This document shows positions 22,177-35,596 of a stretch of DNA of 64,000 bases, piece by piece. The stretch comes from Formicarius rufipectus. Taxonomy: Eukaryota; Chordata; Aves; Passeriformes; Formicariidae. The stretch covers positions 790,409-854,408 of the forward strand of contig VXAU01001352.1 of NCBI GenBank assembly GCA_013399695.1, read 5' to 3'. Numbering within the stretch: position 1 is the stretch's first letter; each line of letters opens with the position of its first letter. The notes below the pieces were generated by a model. The model had not been told where the DNA came from. It did not search any database and saw nothing but the letters and a program-made list of their open reading frames with translations. The position numbers were made by a program, and so were the translations under genes.

Positions 22177-25100
22177 ATAGGCAAGCTAGAAAAGTGTGAT
22201 GTATAAGAAATAATAAAAAATTGGTTCAAGAGTGATCAGAAACTCTCTGATATCTTAGCTCTTTTGTCATATAACAAATGACTATAGGCTCTTCATGGCT
22301 GATATGGAAGAAAATGCCTCAGAGCTCATGTTACTGGATTTTTTTTTCCTCAGAATAGGTGAAGGAATACAATGTGTATGAGCCCAAAATTCTCATCTGA
22401 TCATGTGCTGCTGGGTGTTTGTTGTGGGAGTCACACTGGAGGGGCAGGAAGATCCTGAAGCTGATTTACAGGTAGAAGACCTCACTTTCCTTACATTTAG
22501 GAATGTTTTCTGAGGGTGTAACTAACTCTCAGAAGAGTCATGAAGGGCTGAAACTCTACTCAGTTTTTCTTCCTAAAGCCTGGGATTGAAACCCTTCTCA
22601 ACAGCCCCTGTGTCAGCACAGCCCCACTGGCATTCATGTGATGAAGCTGTGATGTAAAAGTCATAATTCTGGAGCTCTGAAGGGCCAAAAAGCTTCAACT
22701 TATACAGCAGGATTAGAATGAAAAATTATTTTGGCCAAATTTTTTACATCAATAAAAGAACAAGGGGTTCTTGTTGGAACCCCTTCTAAAAGGTTGGAAG
22801 AAGTACAAGGAGCAGTACAATTGCATTGGTTAATCAGAAAACAATCAAGAAATTTTAATATAGTGTGGGGAACGCTGAGTTCTCAGAAGACTTGGTTGTA
22901 ATGGTGGGGAATGATGAAAATTGAGCAGCAGGCAGGGATGACACAGTTGGGTGAAGGACTGGATTATGTGAAGATGAATATGGCCTTAAATGTTTCTCTG
23001 CCTTGTTCCACATTGTGAGGCTGGAAGCTGAAGTCTGTTGGGTACCACATTCCAAAAAGTGTGTGGAAAACTGAAGGGGGTTGAGAGAAGAACAATCCAC
23101 AGGTGAAAATTATGGTAGCTTGAAAATAAAACAAAGCTTTCTTAAAAAATTGCTGCAGGAGGAAGTGCTGTAGTTGGCCATCTCACTATGTCTTCCTAAA
23201 GCATCCTGTACATTTACACACTGCAGCTTTTAAACAAAGGTCTTGATAGTATGTGAAAGCATAAAAAAGAAAAATAAAAGTCTTTGCTTAAGGTGCAGAA
23301 GTAGCTAAAATGCTACTTGGAATTCAAAGAGTGAGTGTGCTAAGAAAAAAAGATCAAAAGAAAAATTTTGGGAGCTGGTAATTGAAATAAGAGTTCAGGG
23401 ATGACATTTGGAGAAGTGAATTTTCTTTGTTTTCAGGGAGTTCAGTAATTGGGACTACAAGAGCAGCATACAAAACCAAAACCAAATTATCCAGGTATTG
23501 AATAGTTCAGTGCTTTTCTGCCCTGCAATGAGGAGCTGCTTTGTCATTCCCAATGTCATTCCCATGTTTGCAGAGATTGGTGCAGCAGAGAATTGGCTTT
23601 ATGGCATGCAGCATGAGCTCCAGAGTTTGTGACGCTTCTCATGTGTAATTATTTGGGTACCTGAGGTGGCCATTAATATATTATGAAATGGACTAGGGCA
23701 TTTAAGGCTATATTAATTCTAAATGTGAATTTTTCCAAGAATTGGAATGGGTTTAATCTATATAGCATAATTGTTAAATATTTTAGAGAAATAGTCTCAC
23801 AAAGAAGTTAAATAACATTATGATTGGAAGTTTTCTTGATTTAAATCAAAGCCAAGGAGCTGGTTCTGTTTATGCTCTCAGGGCACAGGACAGTTTGTCA
23901 AACTATCATTCCTTACTTCCTGCATTCACCATATGAAGAAACTAAAGAATCTGGTGAGACAATTTTAATCTCTCTTTGTATTATACAGTGATTGCAAGTG
24001 GAATTTCTGTAATTTAGTAAAAAATAAAAAACCAGTGTGGAAGAAGTAGCATTTTGTATTGCCTCCTGAGTTGAAGATGCCTGAGTTCTTTCTAGACACA
24101 TAAGCATATTTGCCCTGAAAATCTTCTGGTCATATGGACTTGAGTATCTAAGTCGTGCCAATTTTCCCTTTTGGGTGAGCCATTGAACTATAAAACTGTA
24201 ATTTTAAAATTTTAAAAGGCAAAGTAGTGTCTTACATGCAGAAATTGATTGGCAGAAATGCAGAGGTCCCAATACCACTTCAATGGTGCAAAAAAAAAAA
24301 AAAAAAAAAAAAGTAGTTTTTTATTCTAACTTAGAAATAGTCACTTGTTCCTGTGAATGAAGAAACAATTGTTCTTGTTTCCAAGCCAGCAATCGTTACA
24401 GCAGTGCATTGGAGTGTCAGTGGTGCTCTGTAGTTCTGGGGGTGAATTCCCCTGAGAGAACTGCCTTGATCTGTTTAAGTACTTTCTTTCCTTTACAAAA
24501 GGCAACTCTTGAGACCAGTCAGAGTGCGTTTACTTCACCTGAGATTGTTGTGTATTAAGAAAATAAAGGAGCTATCAGTAAATCAGTGTGGTAAATTGGA
24601 CCTCAATATTATCCCTGCATTGCTTTTTGGGTCATTTATTGAGGTGTGGCAATATATGCTGTCCTTGTACCCTCAGTACTTTTTTTTAGGATCAAAAGAT
24701 GGTTTGTGTAAATGTAAACCTTCAGAAGGGAGATCCTGAAAATGGCCATCCATCGGTGTAAAGTGAGGTGGTATGTAGTACCTGATGTGTCTGCAGGTTG
24801 TCCTTAAACTTTTCAGTGTTCATGCCCTTAAGTATAATGTTTTAAGGACTTGTTTTGTTGGCAGTAAATGTTTAGATAGTATTGTACCTGCCCTTCACTC
24901 TGTCTTGCAGAAAGCAACCTGTAAAGTCCCAAACCTCCTTGTGCTTGGCATGAAACCCGTTCCAAAACTAAGTGTGCTGCTTTAAGATTGGCACTTTGTG
25001 GCCATTATTTCCTCCCAGGGTAAAGTACTTATTATATGGAATATAAACTAATCCTAAACACATGAAATTTATGTTTTTGTAAATATTTTTTATATATAAA

Positions 25101-28100
25101 ATAGAGCAAATATTGCTATAGCCTTCCAGCAGTTGACTGCTTTATTCAGAATTAAAGGATGAGGACCAGTTGAATTTCTTTTCTCAGACCATGATGCCAA
25201 CTGCCATCCTATTGAAACACAGCAACACGAACAGGGTGGACCTTCTGGAGGTGTATAAAGAACTTGATCTCAATTTCTGCTGCTGGTGAAGATCTCCTAA
25301 ACCTTTCCAGCTCTCTGGTTTGTGTCACAGGTGACCCATCTGCAGGCAGGTGTTCACCTCGTGCTTTCCTGGACACAAATGAAAAGTGTTAGGTGGGTTT
25401 GTTAGACCCAGGGATGTTTTGTTTCCTGTACTGGGTTTAGCAATGTATTTGTTGGTTTTTTTCTTAGTAAAGAGTTAGGGTTTTTTATAATAATTTTTAC
25501 TTTAACTGGAAAAAAAGTAATCCTAATGACCAAGACTGGGAAACATTGACTCCCCTACTAATCAGACTTGCAAACAGATGACAAAAAATGGGACTCCTTT
25601 GAATTGCTTCAACTTTCATTGTTCATATCTTTTTCATATTTCTTTCTAAGCATCACATGTTATGAAAGGTTGATTCATAGGATTTGGATTGTTGGGATTG
25701 TGTGTTAAAAGTATTGTAATGTTGTTCAAAATCTTCTCAGTTTTCTTTGTGTTTTTCTTGCTTATGTTGTGATTCAGTGAGTCCACAGCGTTTGCTTACC
25801 CTCAGTGCCTGAAGCTTGCAGAGGTTTTCTGCGTGTCTTACCCCTAAATGATTGATTTGGGAAGTTGTTCTATAGCTTTACCTATTATTCAAGAAGACTG
25901 TCAGCTCCAAACGATTGGAAGCTGGGAGAATACTCCAGAATAATATTAGATAGGCTTATCCTGTCCATCTTGGCATCTGTCTCTGTGTCTGGAGACAGGT
26001 TATGTAGCTGCCTGGGCCTTCAGTCTGATCTAGAGCATTCTTTTATTTCATATTTTGTGCTACTTTGTGCTTAAGCCCCCCTAAATGCACCTTCACAACC
26101 CCTCTGGACAACAGGAGTTGCCAACAGGTTGCAGAGTAAAATGTAAAACAGCAAGGTTTGACAGAGGTGTGTTGCAGGACAGTTAAGCTCCGTAGCTCTT
26201 AGTTGGAGCAGAAGCAAAATGGACGTGGTTTTGGGGTCTTTCTGTTTTTCTAGTGGTGATGGCAACAAAGCTTTTTAACCAGTAAAGAGCGAATTCAATT
26301 CTGGAGTGACTGAATCAGAACCATTACACACTTTTGGGGTGTTTCACAGTACAACCAGACTGCAAGATATCTCCTCGTGCAGGGCTATGTAGTTATGCTC
26401 TGTCAAGATGCAGAACCAAAGGATCATTTTCCTACTTAAAACAAGCTCTTATTTCTGGTGGGCTTCTGTGTTTTTCTCTGCAGCTTGTGAGATAAGCATA
26501 GGCCCAAACAAGTCTGTCCAAAAGAAGAGATTTCTGTAAAATTCAGGTGTTTGGCAGACTTTGTGAACCTGAGCAAGAGGCTGTTTTCTATAGAACAGGC
26601 TTTTGTCAGCATAACTGTGCTGGTCAGAAACCAGATGTGTGAATGCTGACAGGTTTACTTGCCTTGGCAGAAGCCATTACCAAATACATTATTAGATTGA
26701 CAAAACTTCTCTTTTGCTGACAAAATTGGTCTGCTTGGAGGTGTTTCTGTGCAAATAGTTTTACATGCTAGTATGAGGTGTGATTTGGTCCAGCAAACTG
26801 TATTTTCCCTGTATTTACAGAATCTTGCCAGTGCCTCAAGAGCACTAAAGGGCTCTGGCGTTGACACAGACCAAAATTCCAAATTCTCTCAGTAACACAA
26901 GCAGGTACGGAAAGGAAAGGGGGGAGCTGAAAGGTGGCATGTTGAAATAAAGGGTTGCTGAGGAACAGATGGGAGGTGACAGAATCCCTTCCCTGCTGGC
27001 AGGATGGATATCCCTGCACGGTTCAGTTCTGCTGTGCTCCTCCTCCAGCACGGTGGGGCTTTTTAGCTCTCTGCCAATAAACCTTTGACTTTATGCTGCT
27101 CCTGTCACCAGCACACCACCAGCAGCTCGAGTGCATTAATTCCACCCTCCTCACCCCACAAATGACTGAGTTACTCTTCTGCACTGGCATTAAGCATCCC
27201 AGCAGGAGGGCTTAGCTGTTTTTTCCACTGTTATTTTTTCAGTCACACATAGCCTGAATGTCCAAAGTACTGTGAGTTTAGGGATATGAAAATGAGTGCT
27301 ATTCTGAAACACTGTGTTCCCATTCTTTGCTCCACATGAGGCATATATGAAGTTTAATTAACAAGTTGTAATTCTTCCTTGCTTTAAAATGAAGTTTTGA
27401 CTTTCAGCTGTGCACGAAGGTAATATTTTTCTTGTGCCTTCTTGCTCACTGCTTGTTGTTTCATCTCAGTTGCAGTATTTTGTATAAAATCTGAGACTTC
27501 AGAGTTTTGCACTCTGGCCTAGTAAAGAATATCGTATCAAACAGAGAGCCTGTGAATCATAACATTTGACACTGCGTTAGTTTACAGTGCCTGAAACCAG
27601 ATTAGGCACTGAAAATCCTGGATATGAACAGCATAACAGCACAGTACAACTATGGAGACACTTACTGAGGGTTTAATGTTTATTTTTCAGGAGCTATTAT
27701 GCTTGGACTGATGCCTAGTTAAGTTCACAGGAATAAAGCTGGGGGATTTTAGGCATCTTCAGAAGCCATGCAGCAGGCTTTTGTAAAGTAGTATTTATTG
27801 TGTTTGGGTTGTGATAGCCTGAAGAGAAGACACAAGAAAAGATCATGAAACATTTTGTTTGTTATCACTAAAGATTTCTCTGCTGGTTCACTTTTTTTTT
27901 TTTTTTTAGCGTTTCTCCTGTTAAATAGCATTCTTGCCTTCTTTATCTTGTTTAATCAAACTTTTTTCCTTGCCTGATGTACTTCATGAAGATTGTAGGA
28001 TTCTTTTGTTTGTTTTTGTTTGTTTTACAGTTTCAGATGGTGAGGTTTTGAGATTCCCCCAAAGAAACGAGTATAACTAATTAAAATGGTGCAAAGATCC

Positions 28101-30430
28101 AGTGTCTTTGCTGTGATCTTACACAGTATTGTCTGTGGGTGTTAGATTTGCAGAAAGACTCCAAGTAGCTTGTGTTGACCTGAAAATGTTTCCCAGTAAG
28201 CATATGGTTTTCATTACTTGTGTTTTTAAAATAATGTTATAAAATAAAAGCTTGTCAGTAGCTAACAAACAAAAAGAAAACAGTTTTGGGTGTAGAAGAC
28301 ATAAGCTATTGAAAAAATGGCCTGTCTTTTGTAATTTTTAGAAAAATGGTGGCTGTATCTGGCACTTTTCCACGTACTTGATCATTAAAAGCATTTTGTA
28401 TCCCAGTGTTTATGCCACGAGCTGAAAACCCACTGATCTGCAAGTTGTCTTGTAGAGAAAACTTGGACAGAGGAAGTTGTGAAATAAGGGTGTAAAGAGG
28501 GCAGGTTTGTGGATTAAAAAAAAAAAAAGAGCTCTTGAGAAGAGAATAATCTGGGAGATTCCAGTTTAACATTCAAAACAGCTTTCTAATAGACAGAATG
28601 ACTGTCCTGTCCAGGGGCAGAGCCCTTGTGGTATTAAAAAGCCAGGATAGGAGTACCTGGTCCCACTGTGGCCATGTCTTACACTGAACCCTGATCACCA
28701 TTTCAGGAGGAAAATAGAAGGCCAACATTTTGTAACCTTTTTTAAGAGGTTCCATCTTTCAAAATAATTCTGTGGAACTGCAACTACAAGGTGCTTGCTC
28801 ATATAAAACTATGGGCTTTGTACAAGAAGAAGGGGCACATCATATGTGATTGTTTGTCAGTCTCTTTTCTGTCAATTTAGAGTCATGATCTTAAGATCTG
28901 TGGGAATTAATTTGTTAGTGAATCGAACTTCTTTTAACATTAAAACTGGGAAGTCTGAATATGGTAAAAGACATGGCCTGGAAGTAAAGTTATCATCTCC
29001 TCTGCTATAATTTTTTTATAAATCTATTAATTTATTGCAATTCTGAAAACCTCCCCAAAGTAATGTCCTGAGATGTTTGAGTGCTGTGTCCAGTCCACAG
29101 TTGTGCAGTTTTTCAGACTGGTGTCTTGTTATACCGTGGTTTGTATTTTGTTTATTTAGAAGGTGCTTCTCATCAATGAGGTACAAGTCAGAGAATGTGA
29201 TTAGAGATATCATGTTAGGAAAACCTTTATAGAGGGTAAAAAAACCTACAATGATTGTCCAGTTCTTTATTTCTGAAGGCCAAGATTCTTTTCACACATG
29301 ACCCTTCCTAAGGAGCCAGTTGGCAAAGTCTGTTAGTAGAAAAATATTCAAGTTAAGCAATATATTGAATTAATCAGTTATCATGTTATTTTTGCTTCAG
29401 GTAACCTGATGCATTTACTTTTTACCACTCTGCATATGAAATCCTTGTAAATGATCAGCAGCTATTATATTTAACTATGCGCTGTGTAATCAGGGAATCT
29501 GTTAATGTTAAGAAAATTCAAAATCTCTTTTAGGTGTGTTTCCAAGACGGGGTTTGTTCACTTTTTGTTAATGTTCACTTAGTCTCTAAAGTATTGGTAA
29601 CTTAATGAAGTTACTTCTATTTGATCTGCAAGAACAGTACATTTAAACTTCCAGCTGTGATTTGCACCTCCATTAGGTTGCACTGGAGATTAATGTTATA
29701 TCAGGACTGCAAAGGAAACCCACCTTGCAGTTCATGATTTCAAAAATAGGAGGTTGGGTGTGTGCTCATTCTCTGAAGTGAGTAAGGGTTGAGCTGTTTA
29801 CATGCTTTGGGTGTACAGACTACAGAGAGCTACTGGGTTGAAAGGACATCCTGGAATTTTAAGAAATGTGTTGCATTCCATGTAACAATCCCTTCTGGGA
29901 ATTAAGCTTTATAGATTTGTTTTTGGAAATTTTTGAGGAAATATTTGGAGAGTTAAAAAATAAATAAAAAATTCCATACTGATTTTGAGGTCATTTGATG
30001 CTCTTTTACAGCTTCTGCTCCTGGAGGGACCGTATATTTGATCTTAGAGGGGGAATTCAGGGTCCTAGGATGTCTTAGACCTACACTCACCAGTAACCCA
30101 GAGGTGGAGAGCTTGGTCAAGGTCAGCTTTTCACTGGACTCTGCTGCAGGGCTTTGTTTGCCAACATCACTGCACACAGGCACAGCACATGGGTGGTGTT
30201 CAGGTGATGTGCACCTCACAACGGGCATCCTCTGTTTCAGATGGGAAATAACTGTGTCATCAGCTTCACATTTCTGTCAGGGGGTCAGGATTGTGGCTGT
30301 GTCAGGAGCTGCTCTGTGTCTTTGGCCTCAGAGTTGGCTTCTCTCAGGCTCTCCTGACTGTGCTGCTTTAGAGTTAAACTGGCAGGAGGAACCAATCCAA
30401 CTCGGAATGGGATTGCAAGTGAGAATAACA
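22177..30430. other. Intron 6, 8.2 kb without recognised genes or elements
   Basis: AT-rich unique sequence. A 20-base-plus A-run at about 24291-24312 and T-run at 27892-27907 are the main simple repeats. Several 60-90-codon ORFs occur on both strands, but none has a domain signature or splice support. Confidence 0.5.
24290..24312. repeat. Poly(A) run
   Basis: An uninterrupted run of more than 20 A. It could be a simple repeat or the tail of an old retroposon, but no retroposed body was recognised to its left. Confidence 0.85.
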
Positions 30431-30599
30431 ACTTAATAAAAGATCACAAAATACACTGAGACAGAAGGAAAATTCGTTTGACCCACAAAAACAGATGCCC
30501 AGCACAGCAGGGCACGAGCAGAATGGAGCTCACCAACCCGTGTGCTGAGCACTATGTGGGTCCCCTGAGTTCAAAGTAAAAAGAAAGGAAGAAACCTGC

Positions 30600-31091
30600 T
30601 GGTGACAATGATGGTTGCAGTCTGGTGGCAGTCTCAGCCCTGTCAAGGCTCTGCTCCTCCTCTGGATCTGAAGAGAGATCCCAGTCCCAGAACTCCAAGT
30701 TTATCTCTGTTTGTGCTCAGATGGGAATGCCCAGTCCCTCTCCCAGGGTGGGGAGTTTCCCAAGGGGTGATTTACTCTGTGAGGTCAATCAGGGCATATT
30801 TTCGGCATCCCTGATGGTCCCTGAGCAGACATGATCCCTCAGGTGGGGGTGAAGGTGTTGGTGGCTCCCCAGAGGGGAGTTCTCACACCTGAGTCGCTGA
30901 TGTGAAGACAGGAAAACTTCCTGATCCCACAGAAGTTCCCAAACACCCCCCTGTGCCCTGAGGGGTGGGGTGTGCCCTGGGCAGCTGCTGCCAATGGGCC
31001 ATGGTGGGCAGTTCATGAGAAAAATGACATAGAGGGTTTAGAATCCACACCCACCCAGTGACAAACTGATCTGGCTACCATAACCAGGACA
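30600..31091 (-). mobile_element. Probable ERV LTR remnant, antisense
   Basis: Read on the - strand the block begins TGTCCTGGTTATGG at 31091. It has a GC-rich middle and an AGATAAAC polyadenylation-like word near 30700. It ends close to 30600 in GC-rich sequence of the kind seen at passerine ERVL LTR 3' ends. The segment is much more GC-rich than the intron on either side. Exact left boundary and target-site duplication were not established; GACAA-like words at both sides are suggestive only. Confidence 0.5.
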
Positions 31092-34000
31092 CTGACAAAC
31101 AGGTGTGAGAACCTAATCTGAGTGTCATCTAAAAGCTTTCAGCTGAAGTGTTGGGTTCAGAGGATGGTCCCCATGATGCATTTGATTCCTGAGGTCATGC
31201 AGAAGAGTGACCCCACTTAAGACTGGGAATCTGCCTCTGCCTTGGAATTCAGACAGAGACAAGTTAAACTTCAGCTGACTTGGCAAAAGAGAGTGATAGC
31301 AGCATCTCTTGGGTAATTACAGTTTAGGTTGTGGAGGGAACTTCTAACTTACATTTGGCATGTTGAAAGGCTGGAAACTACGGCCCAGAAGTTTGCAGGC
31401 CTGATTAAAAGCCTGTTGAAAACCAGGCATGTGTTGTTTGAAATGGTCCGTGGCCATGTCTCAGGAGTGTGGTTGGTGCCTCCAGATCACATGAGGATGG
31501 AACAGAGTTGGCAGGGGCTGTTGTTTGTCCCCCCTCAGTAGCTAAATCTTGCCTTTGATTTAATAATTTTCTTCTATCTTTGCCTTCCAACATGTGCCAC
31601 CTGATTTTGTTTAAAATGCAGGGTTAGGATGTCTAAGTCAACATGTGTAAAAGCAATAAATGCTGTACACATTTGCAATCATCAATCGGGAAATGAAATG
31701 CATTTATCATACTGGTCAGATTTTCTGCTTGCTGACTTAAGGCTTGTGGGTTTTTTTCCATCCTTTCATCTCTCTTGACAGTTTGCTCTGACTTCACCTT
31801 TCTCCTATCTGTTCTCATCTCCTAAGCCTGCCTGCCCAGGAAGTTGTACTTCCTTTCCTTCTGACCAACACATGGCATGCATTTTCCAAGCGTTGTTCCT
31901 CGTTTTGCTAACATATTTGGCAGCTCTGACACTGCAAAGTTTCATATAATGTGTCTGTTAGAGTTTGGCTTTTGTCATCACAGAGAATTGCTTGTGTTCC
32001 TCTGCTTGTTTCATTAATCTTTATTAAGTAAAGATGTAAGCTATCTTTAATTGAATATTTTCTTTTGGCAGCAGAACAAGCCAAAAGGTGTTTCTCATTA
32101 ATTTGTTATTCAGCAGGGATAGCCATCTATCTGGATTGAATTTGTGACAATGTTTAGTCCCCATTTGTAGAAATGCCTGTGTTGGACATATTTTTCTATG
32201 TTTTGCTCAGAATATCCTATACAGCCTGACTTTGTAATGTCATTTGTCATGTGGGAATTAAGCTGGGGGAACTGCTCTGTGTTGACAGCACATCTCCGTG
32301 TTGGTTTTCCCTCTCCTTTTAGTACAATGTGTTTTATATTTGGTCTTATAAAGTATTATCATGCTATCAAATCATGAAGAAGGGCAGAAATTATGCCTTT
32401 TGGTTTTCTCTAGCATTAGGACAGAGGTCATAATGATAAATGCTGACCTTTCTTTCTATGACACAGAAAATCATATTCAGACTATCCTGTAGCTTTTAAT
32501 TACAGGGCCATTGAAAGTGAATTGCATTGAAGAAGTGAAGGGGCAATTTCAGGTGGTGTGTGAGTTTTTATCTCCTTTCCAATGTCTGTACTTTTAGTAC
32601 CTTTGTGAGATTTACTTCTTTCTCAGTAGTTTTGTGGGAGGTGCAGACTGTTTGTGACCTGCTGTCCTGGGCTAAGCACTAAATCTCACCAAATAGAAAT
32701 CCAATGCACGACAACCTGAGACAAGTAGAGCATTTTTGTTACCCTTTGTAAAAATCCTACGTGAATCTCAGTCAACCTACATGAAAATATGTTTTTCAGG
32801 GCGATTGTCCTTGAAGTGATGATATTGCAACACATTAGTGCCTGTTTACCCCAGATGCTTTCAGGCAGCTCCTGGCTGAAATGAATTGTTTTTATACACA
32901 TTAGGAATTCTGTCATCATATCATCAGGAACTCCTAAGCAAGGGAAAGGGGTGTCCAAATGTGTGTTCAGTGCACATCTTGGAATAGCAGAGGAACTACA
33001 GACACATGAAACTCTGTCTGGGACAAAGCTGTTTAATTGGTTTGCCTGCTTTCTTAAAATTTATGGTGAATGTCTGCCATAAATGTATCAAAAAATCCCA
33101 CGATAATCTGCAAAACAATGAACTAAAGGTTTGCTGCAGCTGATGTGCTATTCCAAAGATAAACCTGGAAAGACACATCAGTCTGTTTTTCTAACAGAGT
33201 TCTTTCTGGAAACAGTTTTTTCTTGTTGTTTTGTTTTGTNGTGTGACATTTTGGAGCATGTGGCATTTGGCAGCTTGGCTAATAACACTTTTCTGCAGTC
33301 TGACAGCTTTTACTGTTATTGCATTTTCCCTCATCTTTCTCACTTCATAATATTTATTTCTGTCTCTCAGAACAAAACCATTTAGGGTGGATTCCAAAGC
33401 AAAGTATGTTTCTCATGTGATAAATACATTGACCACTTCAAAGTGGATAAACCAGCAGTAGTTCATGACATGTTATTTTTTTCCCATACTTTTGTCCCAT
33501 ATGATGCCTGCAAATATTATCATTTTTCCCGTGCTGTGTTCCGAACCTCGAGTGCCATCAGAGGGCACCTGCACACTGAGCACACAACTCCAAACTTGGT
33601 TGTGTCAGAGGTGACTTTCTGTGTTTCAGACTCCTTTCATCAGGCAGGAATGGCTTTATTGGTTTTTTGGCTCTGTTTTCTTTTACTGTGTTTTACTTAT
33701 TCAACTAGAGAAATGTGGGTGAAAGAAATGCTTTCAGTCCTCCCCTTCGGTGGGAGTTGTGATGGATTAATGCTGATGGAATTTAATTGGATTATAAATT
33801 TAATTTGGAGTGTGTATATATTGCCAATATTTACAGGAAATTTATCTGCTTCATTTTACCAAATGAACCTTCAATCAGCTGCAATTAGTGAATTGTATAA
33901 AGTTGCTTCTGGAATGCCCCCAGCTAGTGATGAGGATGTTAGTGCTATTATAATTTCCTGTTTATCTTGACATGATTATCTTTCAGTTTTGCTAGGTAAA

Positions 34001-34574
34001 TATTTTTAGACACCTTAAGTCTTCTCTTGTTGCACCAGATGAAAGATTTGGCCATCAAACAACATGAAGCCTTTTAGAACAGCTGTGAGCTGCATTATTA
34101 AGTAAAGATGTTATTTTATTTTATAAAACTTTAATTGTCATATTTACCCAAATATTAAAAAAATAGATACAGGAACAGAGAGATATAACATTTTTGTGTC
34201 ACATTAAGGATACCTCATTTTGAATATCCATACACTGTGTGCTATAGTGCAGACTTACTAAGAGAGAGGGTGGAGACCTTGGTTAAGAAAATTATTTCAA
34301 AATTTTCAGCTGCAAATTTGTCTTTAATCACTTGGAAATCCCAGAAAAAAGGAGGATAGTAAAGGATGGCAGTGAAGTCCCTTTCTCCATTCTCACCTGA
34401 GCTAAGGGGACAAGATTGCTGGTGGAAATTGTGAGGGATACAGGACTGTTGGCTCACAGAAAGCTTCAAGCAGTAAGTAGAAGATGGACTTGGCTGTGGG
34501 GTTGGGGCAGGAACAGGATGATGTAGGTGTGAGTCACCACACTGAGTGGGCAAATGGTCCTTTCGTGGCTGTAA
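31092..34574. other. Intron 6, 3.5 kb of unique sequence with a long unassigned ORF
   Basis: No mobile element recognised. Parts (about 31880-32560 and 33780-33990) are rich in TAATTA/CATTAA words and free of simple repeats, which is the texture of conserved non-coding sequence. The longest ORF is 33443-33970. A single ambiguous base lies at 33240. Confidence 0.45.
33240..33240. other. Single ambiguous base (N)
   Basis: One N after a ttgttttgttttgt tract; an assembly ambiguity, not a gap. Confidence 0.97.
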
Positions 34575-35596
34575 TGGGCAGCACAGGGTCCAACTGGAGC
34601 TCTGTAATCTTGGTGGTGTCCCCTGAAGCTCAGTGCTCAGCCCAGTGTTGTTTAATTGTTCATCAACGACTTGGATGAAGGGGCAGAGCCTCCTCAGCAC
34701 CTTCAGTGATGACACAGAGATGGGAGGAGTGGCTGATACCCCAGAGGGTTGTGCTGCCCTTCAGAAGGACCTGGACAGGTTGGAGACAGGGGCAGAGAAG
34801 AACTGCTTGAAATTCCACAAAGGCTGATGCAGGTCCTGCCCCTGGGGAGGAATAACCCCAGGCACCAGCACGGGCTGGGGCTGACCTGCTGGAAAGCAGC
34901 TCTGCAGCGAAGGACCTGGGGGTCCTGGTGGGCAACAAGCTGTCCATGATCCAGCAGTGTGTCCTGGTGGCCAACAAGGCCAAGGGTATCCTGGGCTGCA
35001 TTAGGGAGAGCACTGCCAGCAGGTCAGGGGGGTGATCCTGCCCCTCTGCTGAGCCCTGGGGAGCTTCACCTGGAGTGCTGTGTCCAGGTCTGGGCTCCTC
35101 AGCACAGGAGAGACGTGGAGCTCCTGGAGAGGGTCCAGTGGAGGGTGACAGAGATGGTCAAGGGACTGGGGCAACTCTTGTATGAGGAAAAGCTGAGGGA
35201 GCTGGGCCTGTTCAGCCTTGAGAGGAGACAACTGAGAGGGGATCCTTATCGATATCTATAGGAATCTGAAGGGAAGGTGTCAGAGGATGGATCCAGGCTC
35301 CTCTCCGTGATGCCAAGCAACAGGACAAGAGGCAAAGGGCAGAAACTGATGCACAGGAAATTCCACCAGAACATGAGGAAGAACTTCCTCATTGTGTGGG
35401 TGACCAAGCACTGAACAGATTGACCCCAGGGGTTGTGGAGTCTCCCTCACTGGAGATACCCATGAACTGTCTGGATGCCACCGTGTGCTGCTCAACCCTG
35501 TGCCGCGTGCTCTGGGATGACCCTGCTGGAGCAGGGAGGTTGGACAGGTGACCCACTGTGGTCCCTTCCACCCTTACCCATTCTGTGACTCTGTGA
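34575..35596 (+). mobile_element. CR1 copy, sense (ORF2 end and 3' region)
   Basis: It starts in the RT core. The catalytic box region reads F-S-D-D-T-E, where active CR1 copies have F-A-D-D-T-K. It passes through the ELLERVQW and GLFSLE words of the ORF2 C-terminus and the 3' UTR (accagaacatgaggaag, ctgaacagattgacccc) and ends in cattctgtgactctgtga, the CR1 tail. It is truncated at the 5' end. It is the inverted partner of 18295-19310 in the same intron. The antisense ORF 34663-35013 is a shadow. Confidence 0.93.

Noticed and set aside
34663..35013. 116-codon antisense ORF also seen at 18843-19094
   Set aside because: It is the reverse frame of the CR1 ORF2 C-terminal region and repeats only because the two CR1 copies are related.
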